Assembly (NCBI RefSeq): GCF_036370855.1
Contig: NC_088099.1
Span: 27,247,501-27,311,500 of the forward strand
DNA length: 64,000 nt
Direction: 5' to 3'
From: Dromaius novaehollandiae
Lineage: Eukaryota; Chordata; Aves; Casuariiformes; Dromaiidae
The translations under genes were made by a program, and so were the position numbers. The notes beneath the pieces are model-generated. The model searched no databases. It was not told where the DNA came from and saw nothing but the letters and a program-made list of their open reading frames with translations. Positions 37,301-51,089 of this stretch are shown here, in pieces. Within the stretch, counting starts at the first letter, position 1. Each line of letters starts with the position of its first letter.

Positions 37301-40300
37301 GTACAAGGTGGGCAGGCTGACTCCCGTGATACAGAAATGGTCAGACAACATATCTTCATATTCAGAGCTCTGGAAAGCCCTGCCTCTGTCTAGGTACTCT
37401 CAGTCATCTTTTGTTTGTTCTGTGTCATTTCATTTCACACCCTTTCACATCCTTTTTCCACAAGTACTTTCAAGCTTTTCTCCATGCTACTGTCCTTTAT
37501 TGACCCCTCTGCCATTATAGTTTTCTTTCCATCCCTCAAAATGCTGTTACCAAACCCCATTTATCACTTAGTTTTTATGTTCAGGCCATGCTGCTGTCTC
37601 AGGTTAATAGGAAAAATAACATAATCAGAAAATACTAAAAAAAAAACTATAAAAATCCGTAAATGTCACTGTACTTTCTTTTGCTTTAGAAATTTTACCC
37701 CCAGCTGGTGCTCTCTCTTCATTTTCTTTATTATAGAGTGCCCTGAGAGGCCAAGACCCATCTTTGCTTTTGTCAGTAAAACATCCTGTATATCCGAATC
37801 TTGAACTCAGAAGGTGTTTCAGCTTTTGGGCCCTCAACAACTTTTGGGTTTTATCATGTGTCTTAGCTGTTCAGTTGGCAATGAAATGCTTTGCTAGATG
37901 AACGATGTATAAATAACAGCTAATGCTATCCAGCTTCCATTCTCTGCCCTTGTCTTAGCAACAAAAAATTGTTTTGAAGGGTAAGTATTATGCTTGGGAT
38001 ACAGATGTGGAAACTCTTCATATATGGTAAATCCATCCGGTAGATAGCAAAACGTGTCAAGTTTGTTAGATGTCTTTTGCTTTGGTGGTGAGCTGCAGGT
38101 AGGATTAGAGATGATGAAGTATAACAGGAAAGAGTGTGAGATGCCCTAGAATATTTTTGTGATAACTTCTCAGCCAGGTTCCCTAACAAAATGAGAGAGA
38201 GATTGTCTCTTGGTTAGCCCATTTATTCCCCCTTATATAACATTTAAAATAATAGGTTGATTTCAGCCAAAATTGACAGTGGATAGTGTATTCAAAAATT
38301 TTAAGTTCTAACAATTATGATGAAAATCAGTGGTTGGGTAGAGAAGCAAGATCCAAATTACTGATACCACTGAAGAAAAGGATGTTTTAATTCTGTCCAA
38401 TAAACATTTGAAGGGGGAGCAGCAGACCAATTCGCATGTGTAACTTTGAACTAGCACTTAGCTAAACAGGTGCATGTGAAGGAGCTGGAAGCACCCAGGG
38501 AGACAGGACATGAGACTTAGTGGTATTGGGTGTGGATGGAGATGTGCAGGAGACGTAGGACAGTAGGATCAGGAGGAACCAGGGTCTGTTGCTACCACTG
38601 CCCATAGAACAACTGGTATTGTATTTTTGATTATTCAGCCCTGGAACATTTAGGGAGAAAATGGCTTAAAGATACGATGATTTGTTTAATTTTATAGTCA
38701 TTATTGCTGTTTTTAGAGTGGTAGTACTAAGGAGATTTCTCTGCGGTTTTGCAAATATTTTTGAGAATGAGATCAGGAAGCAAATCAACTAGTGGCTCTG
38801 AATTCTGCTCATATGGCTCTTGATGTGGAATCAAATCCTGTCCAGCTATATGAGTTAAGTAGATCTGTATTAAGTATTCAAAGTTTTATAATAAACGTGA
38901 TATGTCATGAGATGATCTGTCTGGACCATATGAAATGTATATAATGCTTTCAAAGGACTGAGAAATCTTCTCATTTATCTTTATTTTTAAATACATAGAG
39001 GAGATCCAAAAAGCATTTGGTAATTTGCAACATAGTTTTTCAATGTGAACTTATCTAATCTGTCACAGGTTTATAAAGCTGATGCTTCTGTACAGCAAAA
39101 ATGGTACATGCAACAATTCTGTTCTGCACTTGTTTTCAGAATCCATTAAAGCAAAAAAAATGTGGAGGAAAAAAAGTCCACTTTTTTCCTCAAGCTGAAT
39201 TCAGGATTGTGGTTGAGAGGGTTTTTTTCCATGCAACTCAGTGAAACTAGCATTTATAATTTCTTTTCAACAAGTAGTTTATAAATTGTGCCCAAAAGTT
39301 AGAATGTTAGATGGGAATCCCTCTTTGTTTTTACTTCAGGCTAACTTCACTGACTTCAGTTTCATCAGCTCATATAATCTTGCTCAATGGATTTATTCTC
39401 TTGGGATATGATAACTATTCATCAGTCATCATGTACTTTTATGGAAAATACCATAATAGAATTATGCGGAAGTGATTGTGCCTGCAAGATCTAGAGTTTT
39501 GGAGTTCAGTTCTGGATAAATATTTTGTATAAGTTCTTACATTCTGTGGTTCCACTTGGCTTACTATGTTGAAATTACAAATTAGGACTGTCATTTTGCT
39601 TTTCTCTGTAAACCATATCTACTCCTTGTCCACAAATGTTAGTTATCCTTGTCTCTCAAGCTGTTTAACTTGATTAACATCATTTCTTCAACTCTGAACA
39701 ATCTGTACTTTGCTTGAAATGTGTTGATTCTGTTCCAGACTTGAAGGCAGGTGCCTCTTTTTGAATATAGAAAAACACTCCTTTTTCCCAACTGTGTCAT
39801 ATAAAATATAGTCTTACAAATGTTGCCTTACAAGTGTTGCCTATTCAAACACTTTAATATGAGTTATCAATTTTTGATTCAAAATTCAATTTTCTTAAAG
39901 TCATTTTCACTACATGTTTGCAAGCTTTAAAATGACTGCACAATTAGTAACATCTTGTTTGGCCCTTATGATTTTGTAAGTGATGCATTTTGTAAAGAAA
40001 AATAAGATGAGAAACAGACTCTTACAGGCTGCTCCCCTCATTCCCATTTGTCTCTCTAGTCACAGAAGCTGAGGATCTAGCTTATACTTCCTACTGGTAA
40101 TACATACTTTCTATCACACAGTCAATGTATTAATCTTAATGTGCCTTTCCAAGTAGGTGAACTAGTCTGCAACTTCTTGTACTGATATCCACTCTCAGTA
40201 CAGGCCTGGAAGTAGTAGACTACTTTGAGCAGGAACACCAGAAGTAATGACCTTTCTCCTTTCAGAACAACTTCATATGGTTCCCTTTTTCAGTTTAGCT

Positions 40301-42035
40301 ACCTCTAACTTTTCTTACTATCAGAAAAACTATATTTGCAATTGTAAAATCTCAGATTTCAATCTTCCTTGAATATTGATGTCACCCTTCAAATACTGGC
40401 TCTCTGACTCCATCTAGAAAAAGCACAAAATATTTATGTTAATGTACTCTTCAGTTTCAGTATATTTCACTTATCTAGTCTTTTTCTCAAGGCTAATTGA
40501 ACCACTGTGTTCAAAATCCCATTTTGTTATTAAATCTAATGCCATGATAGTATCATATTGCTCATGTTATTGTGGGATCAATTTTGATTAAAGGAAAAAA
40601 GCAGGTGAGCCAGCACAAAGCAATGTCTTTGAAATGCCTTATTCCTCACGACATTAATTTTAGCAGTCAAATATTTTTCAGTTTCCATTTGCCATATTCA
40701 CTTAATGTGTGTTACTTCTCTCATGTGTTTCCTTTGTTGGCATCCCTCTGCCGGGTGATCCTATTAACTGGCAGCAGATTTGATGGCACTGACTGAAGGA
40801 CCACACACAGATTGTTTCCACAGATCTGGTCACATTTTATCAATAGCTTGAAATAGCTGGAACTCTGCTGCAAGGCACCACAAAGTTTACTTACACTCTC
40901 CAACTTCTCTGTAGTCAACTGTTTCCTTTTCACTTTCAGGATCAGATCATCAGATAGCTATAAATTTTCACACCCTCATCAGCTGCAATGGAGAAAGACT
41001 GGTTTCTCAAGCTTCTGTTTAAATCATAAAGAACAACATGACTTTTTAGAGCTACTGCCCTCTGCTTCTTCACTTGCAATACTTTAATCTATGAAGAGAC
41101 AAATCTTGCTCCCTAATGCAAAGAGTAACATTGATCATAAAAGAGCTAATCTCAAAATATAAAAATCAAAAAGGATATCAACCTTGAAGTGGTGCAAACA
41201 ATGACTGGCTTCATTTTACATATCAGATTTTGTTGCTATTGTGTGTTGAAATAGCAATTATTGTTTTGGATAGCAATGCTACCTGAAAGTGGGCTGACTG
41301 ATAGTTCTATGCCAAGGTACAGTTATATCTAGACCACGTTTTTCTCTTTCTTTTGTGCAGCTTTCTAAGCTGCTTGTTTAGTGACATGCAAATGTCTGGA
41401 CATTTATTGCAGAGGAGGAAGTATTTTATTTCAGGAGTTAAGGGGGTTTATTATTTTACTTTGTTGATTCGTGGGTTTACATACACATTAACTAAGAACT
41501 GATACTTTATTACCTGGTTGTTCCTTACATGTTGGTTTATTCATTTGCAATTGATTTTGTATCTCAGGGGTATTTCCTTTGTTTTAATATAAAAGATACA
41601 GTGGAACAATTTCCACATTATATCAAGTTGTTCTGGTCTATCTTTGGAAAAATCTATAAAATGAGGTGGAAATAAAGGCTGTGACTCACTGACTGATATA
41701 CATGGAAGAACACCACTCTGTAACACATCCTTTTCAAAAAGGCTACTTAAAAAATCCATGTGTCTTGTTGAAACAACATGATTTGCTCTTCCCACAGCTC
41801 AAAAATCCTGCTGCGTGACCAGTAACATTGTCGTGGGGAAATTCCCTCCAAACCAGTCACTTAAAGACCACGGTATTACTAGATCATAAATGCCACAATA
41901 TTTTTTGCTCAGTTTTTCACTGCATTTCCATGGAAGGAGTCTTCACATGCTTAAACATGTCACTAATGTCCAAGGGGGGAGGCAGGAGGGCCTGGGTGGC
42001 TGGTGCCTGCTTCTTGAGCAGGTAATGTTGCAGGA
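34318..42035. other. Long non-coding AT-rich stretch
   Basis: No gene, CR1 copy or RNA gene is recognised over 7.7 kb. All frames are under 90 codons. A short imperfect tandem (GGTAGTCAGT twice, 36744-36764) is the only local repeat noted. This would suit a large intron or gene desert. Confidence 0.55.
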
Positions 42036-42320
42036 GCAACATTTGCTGACCTAATTATGACAATTACCTCATTACCCCATTACATTCTGCACATGCAGTA
42101 CTTGTTTAAAAGTCCCACTTGGGGTGGGTTTAATATGTAGACATTTGCTACTTGCCTTTCCATGTGGTGACGAGCATTTTCACCTCCTCTTTCTTTTCCA
42201 TTAGTTGTTAAAATGAAATGAATTGTCTGTAAGGCTGTGAAATGTTTTCAAAACTGGTATTTCTCATCATAGCTCATCTAGATGCGCATTCCTCCTAATA
42301 AAATATTAATTACCTGCCAC
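42036..42320. promoter_or_regulatory. Candidate developmental enhancer (homeodomain-site cluster)
   Basis: Between 42050 and 42085 four ATTA/TAAT cores lie in about 35 bases (CTAATTATGACAATTACC, then two CATTAC cores). TTAATATG, CCATTAG and TATTAATTACC follow further right. The stretch is unique, free of microsatellite character and without an open frame. A regulatory role is inferred only from this motif pattern. Confidence 0.25.
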
Positions 42321-43429
42321 AGTGTAGTCAGTCTTCAAAAAGACAGATCCATTGTCTCTTAGCCTCTCTTTCGCATAGTACAGTCTGCCTATTAATTGAT
42401 TTTCTGTGTATCATTATTATTATTAAACATTATTACTGTTGCTCAGACTTGAGACTGACCAGATCATAGATAAGCTGTACTAAGAACCATACATCATATA
42501 TTAATATAAGGTCTTTGCTCCAAAGATTCTGCAGTAATTCAACACTTTAACAATTTTTTTATTTGACCTTTCAAGAGACTTTAGGTTCCAAACTCATTTA
42601 CGAACCATAGATATTTTAACTCCTGCTCTGATGTCTTAGAAATTTTCTCCTTTCTAATTTCTTGTTCCCATTTCCTGCCTCACCACAATTACTTTTCTCC
42701 TCACAGTTTTCTTTTGAGGTTGAATTACTTCTTGTTGTGTCTTACTTGTCCCACAGGCTCTTCCATTAATTAGGTACTCAGAGTGTTTTTGTATCTCTCA
42801 TCCTAGATCCAGCAACTAGACTTCCTGTAATTTCTCAGTTTGCTTTAATTAAGTTGATTACCAATCAAGAATGCAAGGAGTATAGGCTGTGATTAGACAC
42901 ATGGAGATTAGACCCACAGAAATATAAGTGTGCTCAGTCTATACTTGTATAATCAAGATGCTCTGCAAAACATCAAGTAGATCTTAGAGCAGCAGTGGCA
43001 ATTTTTGTGAGAAACATTATATACACAATTAAAAATGCTACAAAAAGAGTCTGGTATAACACAGCAGCTGCTTCATTCATACTGCAGTTTTAAAAGAGAT
43101 TGTTACCATTGAGAAAATAGAGCAAGAAACAGAAGTTAAACACACCAAGATACTAGCTAAGTCTCTCTATGCCGAATTAGCTTCAAAATCATTGATTCTG
43201 CATGCATTTGTACCTGCTATTAACAGGTTCCAGTACAATTCTTTAGTATCTGTAAGAGAAGTGTTTTACTCATAATCCAAGTGCAATGGACTTTGTTCAC
43301 ATTTTCCAACAGTTTCAAAACATTCCAAGTCATTGCCTGAATTCCATAGCAAAAGAGAGTGTGCTGATGTATTTCACTTCCTGAGCATTTTATTCTCAAA
43401 CTACAGACCATCTTTCAAAAGGGACAGGC
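42321..43429. other. Non-coding AT-rich sequence
   Basis: I see no gene. A short (TTA)n stretch lies at about 42412-42435. Confidence 0.5.
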
Positions 43430-43484
43430 ACGCAATTGTGCGTGCACAATTATTTAATATGTGCATGCACATTGTGAAATTGCA
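43430..43484. repeat. Palindromic pair with CGTGCAC/CATGCAC
   Basis: 43459-43472 is the perfect 14-bp palindrome ATGTGCATGCACAT. Just left of it, a diverged version (ATTGTGCGTGCACAAT, 43434-43449) forms its own near-palindrome. CACGCAATTG at 43429-43438 and CACATTGTGAAATTGC at 43469-43484 also pair imperfectly across the centre, so the region can fold in more than one way. It may be a pair of symmetric binding sites. Confidence 0.7.
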
Positions 43485-46400
43485 GAGCAACTAAGTTATA
43501 TGGGTACAGAACTGATATTTCGATGTCTCAGGCTATATACAAGATATATAGTACTACTGCTATACTATTCCGCTATTTCATATAATGTGTGATAAGTGCA
43601 GAACTGGAAGATAGGTCTCTGAAGTTATGAATCCAGCATCTTCCACAAACAACTATTTAAAAAAAAATGCTTAATTATAATGGCAGGCTACCTGGTGTCA
43701 GGAAATGGGCTACCATGATTAGTGAAGTTAAAACAAATTGGATGATATGGAATAACAAATTCAAAGTCACTGAAATTATTGGTAAAGGGCACCTTGAGGA
43801 AAGATGTGTTGTGTAGCTCCTCCAAACTGCAAGGCTATGGCTCTGTTAGATTTGGAGCTGCCTCACTTGATAGTGCAAACTTGCAAACAATGCCTTGAGG
43901 AGGAGAAGGGTATCACAAAAATGCCGTCTCTAGTTCCAGCTAACTAGGGAATGAGTTAACTCAACTTACCACAGGGAAAGAAGCTGTTAAAGTTAGAGGG
44001 GTCTGAACTTCTTAGCTGTGTGATAGCAAGAAAGTATCTTTTATACCCGTAGTTTTGGGTATCAATATCATGATGATAACTACCTAAGTGAGAAGGAAAA
44101 GCTTAGACAAAAAAGAGAGGGGAGTGGAGGGTTATGCTTTTCCATACTGACTGAATTTGTTATGGCAGACAGCCATCTATCTGTGTTCAAAGAAATGATT
44201 TAGATGTTCGTGAGGTATCAGGACAAAAAAGTAATGAAAATATTGAAAAAATCTGTATTTGAACCATAGTATTTCTGGATGGCACCTTTATTTTCCACAT
44301 CTCTGATGTTTCTATTGTACAATAACTCTGTCTCCATTAAGAAAACAAGCACTAGTTTTGTGTCTTTGACTCAAATAGGATGTACGTGCAATGCAGAATA
44401 GAATATTGTGATTTATACTGGTGTTCTCTTCTGCAGTTTTAATTTTAGTATGATGCAGCCTTCATTTCTGGTTATGTGCTTTGAGGCAGACTGGGCTGGA
44501 AAGAGCTGTTCAATGTCTTTTCTCTTCAATGTAATAAGGATGTATACCATGGTCTTTTATTACATGTTTGAGTATTTTGACATCACAGCAAGTGTTCTAG
44601 TCTCATACTTCTTTAGCAGAGGGAAAAATCCATGTTAACTGCAGGTTCCTGTTGTAACTGGAGTGTATTTGAAGAAGTTACAATTTGTCCTCCAAGCAAT
44701 CCTAAAGCAATATCCTTTTTTTTTGTGAGAAGAAGCACCCCAAACACTGACTGTTATTTGCTGTGTTCTAGTTGGTCATGCTGTTGTGTGCTCCACTGTG
44801 TCACATGCTGTCGTTAGTGTAAGTTGTGAGGTCTCAGTCTTCATTTCAGTAAGTTGTGGAAACGTATATACGCATTAAAAGAATGTGGAAATTCAAGAAA
44901 AGAGAGATTATTGATAAGCATGTCTAATCCACTTCTGCTTGGAAACTGTAACTAGCTGATCAGAGAATTATTCCTTTAGGTAACAACTTAGTCAGTCAGA
45001 TGCTTTTCTTAAAGTTAATGAGGGTATACAACTGCTTTTGTTAGATTAACCTTGCTCCTTAAATGGAGAGGGAAAATTATTTCATTTTCATAAGGCCTCC
45101 TACCTCTGCTTACCATGTGGGTTACAGGCACACTATAGAAAATGTTATTGCAGGGGCTTTTAATTGCTTAGCATTTTAACAGATCCTGCTCTGTGCTCTC
45201 TATTCCATTTCATCTCTCTCTAAATTTAAAAAAATCCCGAGAAAAACCATCATCTGTGCACAGGACCACCAGAAAGGGTGAACTTTTAAGACTTCTGGTG
45301 CTCATTTCAGCATCTGAAAACTGCATGCCTTCCTCCTACGCCAGAAGTTCATCACCAAGTGCCACTCATTGTCTTCTACTCACAGCAAATTCTGTGGGCA
45401 GCAAATTCCATTTGGATTTTCCAATCCATGTATTTTGATGCATGAAACTATATAACCATATCTGTAGATTACTGTAATGTATAAAAGCGTTAGTAGTCAC
45501 CTAGGAGCATATAAGTGTGTTTTGATTTAGGATGATTTAATAACCCACCCCATATTGCTACTACCAGAACTTACCATCAGTTTCATTTTTCTAGAGATCT
45601 TTAACCTTCAATTTTGTATTGGTCATATTCTTCCCACTCATTGCTCACTTCATTTATAGTCAGAAGCTTCATATCTACTATCTAGAATGTGACTGAAAAT
45701 ATAGAAGGTAAATCTGGAAAACATCTGTATTCTTTATGACTTTAGACTAAGAAGTGAAACTCAGGCTAGTATTAATTGGTTGACCTTTTGCTTTACCCAC
45801 TTATAACACATGAAGTTATACTTCTGCTTAAGGATTTGATTAGCAATGACCAAGTTGTGACTGAGCTCACTGTGAGCTGAGAAGTACATAAAATGTTTCT
45901 AATCTGGACACGTTTTGTCTTCATCTCAAAAGTTTATGGCTGGTTGCCTACAGCTAGGAGAAATATTTTTCCTTTTGAGCTTTTATTAGGTTTGGCAGCA
46001 AAAGAGACTTTGCAGATTTTACCATAAAAATTACTCCCATTTATCAAAAAAATCCAACAATCATCTCTTATTGTTTCTGATAAGGGAATTAAGAGTCACT
46101 GACCAAGCAATAGCCAGGTTCCAGGAGAATAGCGGGAAAGATAAAAGCATGACTTTTTTTTTCCTCCATAGAGGAAGTTGTGGACCACAGAACAGAAAAT
46201 CCCTGCTCCATTTAAATGTCATGCAAAGAAAATAGATGCCTTGTCTTTTTTTATCAGGTCTTTTCAAAGTTGCTAACTGTAAAATTGGCAGAAAATTAAA
46301 CAATACTTTGACAAGTACTGTAGTTTAGAGACTGTAGTAAATTTCTTGTATCCTGCTCTACAGGAACTGACTCAAATCACTACAAGCTTTGGACACTCAG

Positions 46401-47809
46401 TTTTGGACTTACAAAGCACTGAAGCTTGCTGGCAACAGCTTGTTGTACCTGGCCTTTAGTACGGTTACTGACAGATTCTTTCCTTAGCTACAACAAATAG
46501 TGCAGCATCAGCTGCACATATAGATAGGTAAAATCCCTGTCCTGGAATGGGGATGTATGATATAGGGTAAGTTTCCAAACATTCCTGCCTAAATTCTGCA
46601 CAAATAGGCTAATGTGGAAACAAACTATGCTTTTGTGCATTTGAAATAGATAATTCCAAGTGAAAAATACATAACTGCAAATACAAAGCTGGCTGGTGCT
46701 TCTGCAGTAATCTGTAAAGAGCTTGTGGGTCTCCCTTCTGTGAAGCTATAGCTGAGCTGGTCCATGACAGCAATAAGTGGAGTTTCATTAACCAACATAT
46801 GAAGTTCATTCAGATCAAGTCTATGCTATTTTCTTGATATAAATATTATCTTGCTTTCTGAGGGCTAATCTGCTTTTTCTTTTCTTTTCTTTTTTTTTTT
46901 TTTTGATAAGATAGACATCACACTTCTTGATCAGCTCCAGCTGATAGTTTTTGATCATGTCATATTTTCCATCATATGCAGCTATTTGCACCTTTGTGAT
47001 TGCTACCAGACTGAATGCTCTCTGCAGGGTGAAGATTAAATCTGCAAAACAGCTAAAGTTCCTTAGTCCCCAGTGAAGTCCCTTACCCAAATCATCAGCA
47101 TTGCCAAAGAGTCTCCCTTACATCTCTGGAGGGCAGGAGAAAAATGCCATTCTCTTGCTTCAGCCTTCCCCTCCTTGTTCCAGTTTTAAGAATGAATTGT
47201 GGATGAATCCATTACCCTACTTTGGTAAGGCAGCTGGCAGTGCCCTCTTCTCTCACCTCTCACTGTTGAGATATTTAGAGCTTCTACTTCCTGTTCTTGA
47301 GATTTATAACCTATTGTCAATCATTTTAACCATATCTGCACACAGTCACCCTATCTGCACATATTCATTCATTTTAATGAAGCAAAAGTAGATGCAATGA
47401 ATCCCGCAACAGTTTTGATGCTTGGTTTTAGAGATGGATAATCTAACTTGAAGATATATTTTATATAGCCAATCACTTTCCTTTTAAGAAAGACTATTGA
47501 AGAGAAAAAGGGGCAGAAAGAAAAATAAACCTGATCAGAAAGAAAATAAGATTACAAGGTTGAGAGTAGGCATGGTAAAGCAGAAACAGGACTGAAAGAA
47601 CGAAGGGATCAGGCTTTGGGAGAGGGTCTCAAAAGAAAAAAATGCAACCGTACACTGGTGGCCTAGGCAGATTATCTATGCATACACCTATTTCCAGTCT
47701 CTGATGGGCTATAGATATATTGGGTAGGTAATCTGTACAGGTGGATAATCTGACTCTGTCGCATAAAGGGAATTTTATTTTTGACAGACAATACAATGTA
47801 ATTAATGTA
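43485..47809. other. Non-coding AT-rich sequence
   Basis: No gene is supported. Frames are all under 100 codons without known motifs. A T-rich run (46873-46904) explains the lysine-rich minus frame across it. Confidence 0.55.
46873..46904. repeat. T-rich tract
   Basis: (T)n broken by three C, ending in 14 uninterrupted T. It is a simple repeat; no LINE or SINE body lies next to it. Confidence 0.85.
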
Positions 47810-47894
47810 TCTCTCTCCTCTCCTCTCCTCTCCTCTCCTCTCCTCCCCTTCCCTTCCCTTCCCTTCCCTTCCCTTCCCTTCCCTTCCCTTCCCT
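47810..47894. repeat. 85-base homopyrimidine tract, (TCTCC)n then (CCCTT)n
   Basis: The plus strand has only C and T over this whole stretch: about seven CTCTC units pass into about eleven CCCTT units. Such purine/pyrimidine mirror-type tracts can form triplex (H-DNA) and are replication and assembly hazards. Its length probably varies between individuals. Confidence 0.95.
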
Positions 47895-50800
47895 GAAATT
47901 CACTATTTTCAGGTTTTAATTAATGAAAACAAAAACATTTCTGGTTTTCAGTTTTTTTGACAAAAATTTTCAGAGAAAAAGGCCCATTTTCTGGCCAGCT
48001 TTAATCATTAATTTTTGAATATATGTAACAGTTTTTAGAAACATATACAAGTTCTTCAGGTGCTATCAGTATTGTGTTTTGTATCTCATTATCTTTAACT
48101 TGGGACTGCCTTTGTACTCTAAGGTTAGCACTATAGCTTTGTGAGGAAAGTAAAAAACCCAGCATAATTAATAGGTAGCTGCTCTACATTACTGTAAATA
48201 GCTTTTCTGAGTACATAACCCTTATTCACCTTCAAAACTTGTCAGTCCTCCAGACAAGGATTTTACTACAAGAAATATCCTAGAAAGTAGGCTCCAAATA
48301 GGAAAGTAGGCTCCAAATAGCAGAAAAATGTTGGAGTCCAAATGCCTCATGGGAAGGAAGAAATGTTTAATCCTGTATGGGTACCCTGCGTCTTTGTCAA
48401 GCTGCCACAGTCACTACACCCGGAAAAAGCTTTTCCAAAAGCAGCTTATTTCTTTAATTACTTGAAATGTCTGGAGGTTCATATAATATAACAGGCTAAT
48501 ATAATACAGCAATACAAAGACCTTCTCTAAAGCTCTGAGTAGTGGAAGAGGTGTATAGTCACATCATCCAGAAGTCGTGGGACAAGAATAAAGAGAATTT
48601 CTGTGAAAATGGTCTGTTGAACAAGCTGATGCATTAGCTTCCCTGAAAACCATAGCAAATCTAAAATACGTCCTCAATAAAAGGAAAGGCAAATCAGGAC
48701 TTCTCAGAGAGCAATGTATGATATGCATTCCTCTTGTTCCTTTTACGTTGGAAATGGGGAAAGAATATTGAATTTTGAAATAATAATTTCCCTAAAGTAA
48801 TAACAAAGGAAAAAAAAAAAGATTTCCCTGTAAGGAAAGAAAATTGAAACTCAGATCCATACACACTTGCAAATGGAAAAAAAGTTCATAATAAATAGAC
48901 GCTGCTCAGAATTATTTTCAAAATGTCATTAATTTATAAATCCAGCCTAAAATACAGTCAAGTTGAGGAACTTTGGAACTATTTTGATTGCTCCTATTTA
49001 AATTAGGAAAATACAAGAAAATTGGTGTCATATATACATATATATCCTCTTTTGTATAGCATAGCTTTTTTCATAGGAGCTTATTCTGCAGAAGGGTCTG
49101 TGAAAAAACTCTCTGAGTACTGATTTAAGAATTTCCTTTGTAAAGGAAACAAAAGAAAAAAGAAGTTGCTCTTTCTAATGTTAATTTTTCCAGTTAACTG
49201 TAGCGACATTTTGAAGAGGAAAGAAAACTTAGATTCTCTTTTTTTACTTTTTGTTAAACTAGTCTCAAAACTTTCTTTTTATTAGCTCTGGTTGAAAAAT
49301 TTCAAAGAATATAACATCTGTCCATTCATTAATATACATTGATGAACATTAAAATTCACTGGCATTCATCGCATAACATTCTATAAATAAAATATTAAAA
49401 TAAGGAAGTTTGCTCATCTCTAATCCTCACATACCCATCATGATTTCAGCAAGACTCAGTATAGATGTAAGCATCAGTTCACACAAAACTTGTGGTTGGG
49501 CAGGGTTCAGAGAGGAAAAAAAGAATCGTGATGTAAGTGCACATAATTAAGCTCTACAGCAAAAGCAGCGACAGTAGCACAATCACTGCTTCAAGTGTTA
49601 ACACTGGAGCTTGGAAAGGAAATATCCGATTCAAGGTCTATTTAACAGCTGAACTTCTTCCCTAAAAGCCAATATCAAGTAGTTAGAACAAACAGTGAGT
49701 TACTGATGTTTTAAGAACATTCTGTAATTATCAGGTAAAACCAAATGTGCTAGAACCATTCACTAGGACAAGCAAGCAAGAGCAACTTGTTAGAGAGCTT
49801 GTCTTTGGTTTTTTACAGTGTCATCTCATTGCGTGGAGCAGGTTTCCCAAATCCAAAAGAGATCATAATCAATACAATTGTCATCAGGGATTCCCATATG
49901 AGGTAGCTATTGACTTTATTTCTCATAAAGTGGATGTGAAACTAAAGCTTGAATCTTGAAAAGCTCTATGTATTTTAATACTGACATTGGCACTGAGCCT
50001 GTTCCTGAACTGGCATGGGAGGCCACCATACTCAGCACTGATGTCGTGCAGATTTGAAAGCAAAGCTAAGCTATTGCTTTCAAAAAGCCCATCTGACTTG
50101 TATTTCTCATTACTAGAAACTAATTGAAGATCATCTTGTCTTCAGGCATCTTTTGTTCATATAGTGCAATTTTATTAACAGGATGATCTTTTAAAAAGAT
50201 GGTGTTTACCCATCTTTTCACTCAGTGTATTTCAGGGTTGTGATTGTTCTTTGTAGACAAATAAAAATAACCATAGGCCAGATTCATTGTAGGATTTAGG
50301 TGAAATATAGAGTCCTGTGAGAAGCACTGTGTTTCCCAACAAAATACATGGGGAAGGACTGATGCTTTAGGATGGGAGCACAATCCCTTCAACCACTGTT
50401 GAACGAGCTGATCATGAATACTGAGGACAGGTCTTACACCAGTACTGCCTTTGCTTTGCAATAGCCATCACTATATGGATGATGGCGTTCAGTCATACTT
50501 TAGTCTGAGGCAGTTCAAAGGCACCTTTCACCCTGCAGGACAATGTATGGGTGGGCAGGCTATCCTGCGTGGGGCACTCTTTCCCTTTCCAGTGGATCTG
50601 ACCCTCAGTGCAGAAAAGGTAAGGTTCGCTGGGCTAAAGTGAGAACACACAAGAGGCAATATGACACTGGAGATTAATGATTAGGAAGTAAAAAAAAGAG
50701 CCCTACATTAACTGGAAAATTATTGTTCGCATATAAGACAAACTGTTCTGAGAGGAGGGATTTCCATTTTCCCCCTCTAGATGAGTGAGTTAATTAGTGA

Positions 50801-51089
50801 GTCAGCCACACCATCTTGCTGCCAATACATTACTACAGGTTCGAAGGAGAACCTGATCTGATGCCTGTGTGAGAGGTGGAATCTGACAATGCCATCTAAA
50901 TCTGGTCCCACAGGCGACTTAGATGGCGTGATGTTTAGCTGGGCTTAGGTATGGAATAGGCTCAAGGTGACCTGACTGAGGCAATTCTGGGTACATAAAT
51001 CAGTCAGTCTAGGCACCTGGAGAGCCTTTGTGAGAGAGATATCCAGGGAGTTCTGTTCTTAACTGACTGATGTCTTTTTTGTATGACAA
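47895..51089. other. Non-coding sequence
   Basis: No gene is recognised. A donor-like AAAAG|GTAAGG at about 50619 follows an open stretch, but the acceptor side is weak. A 19-bp perfect tandem duplication occurs at 48283-48320. Confidence 0.55.
48283..48320. repeat. Perfect 19-bp tandem duplication
   Basis: GAAAGTAGGCTCCAAATAG is present twice head-to-tail with no mismatch, which suggests a recent slippage or repair event. Confidence 0.95.

Noticed and set aside
46821..47090. Lysine-rich minus-strand frame
   Set aside because: The lysine run comes from the T-rich microsatellite at 46873-46904 read on the minus strand.
50503..50620. Possible exon ending at AAAAG|GTAAGG
   Set aside because: The donor is good but the acceptor candidates lack a pyrimidine tract, and two frames are open without a recognisable peptide.
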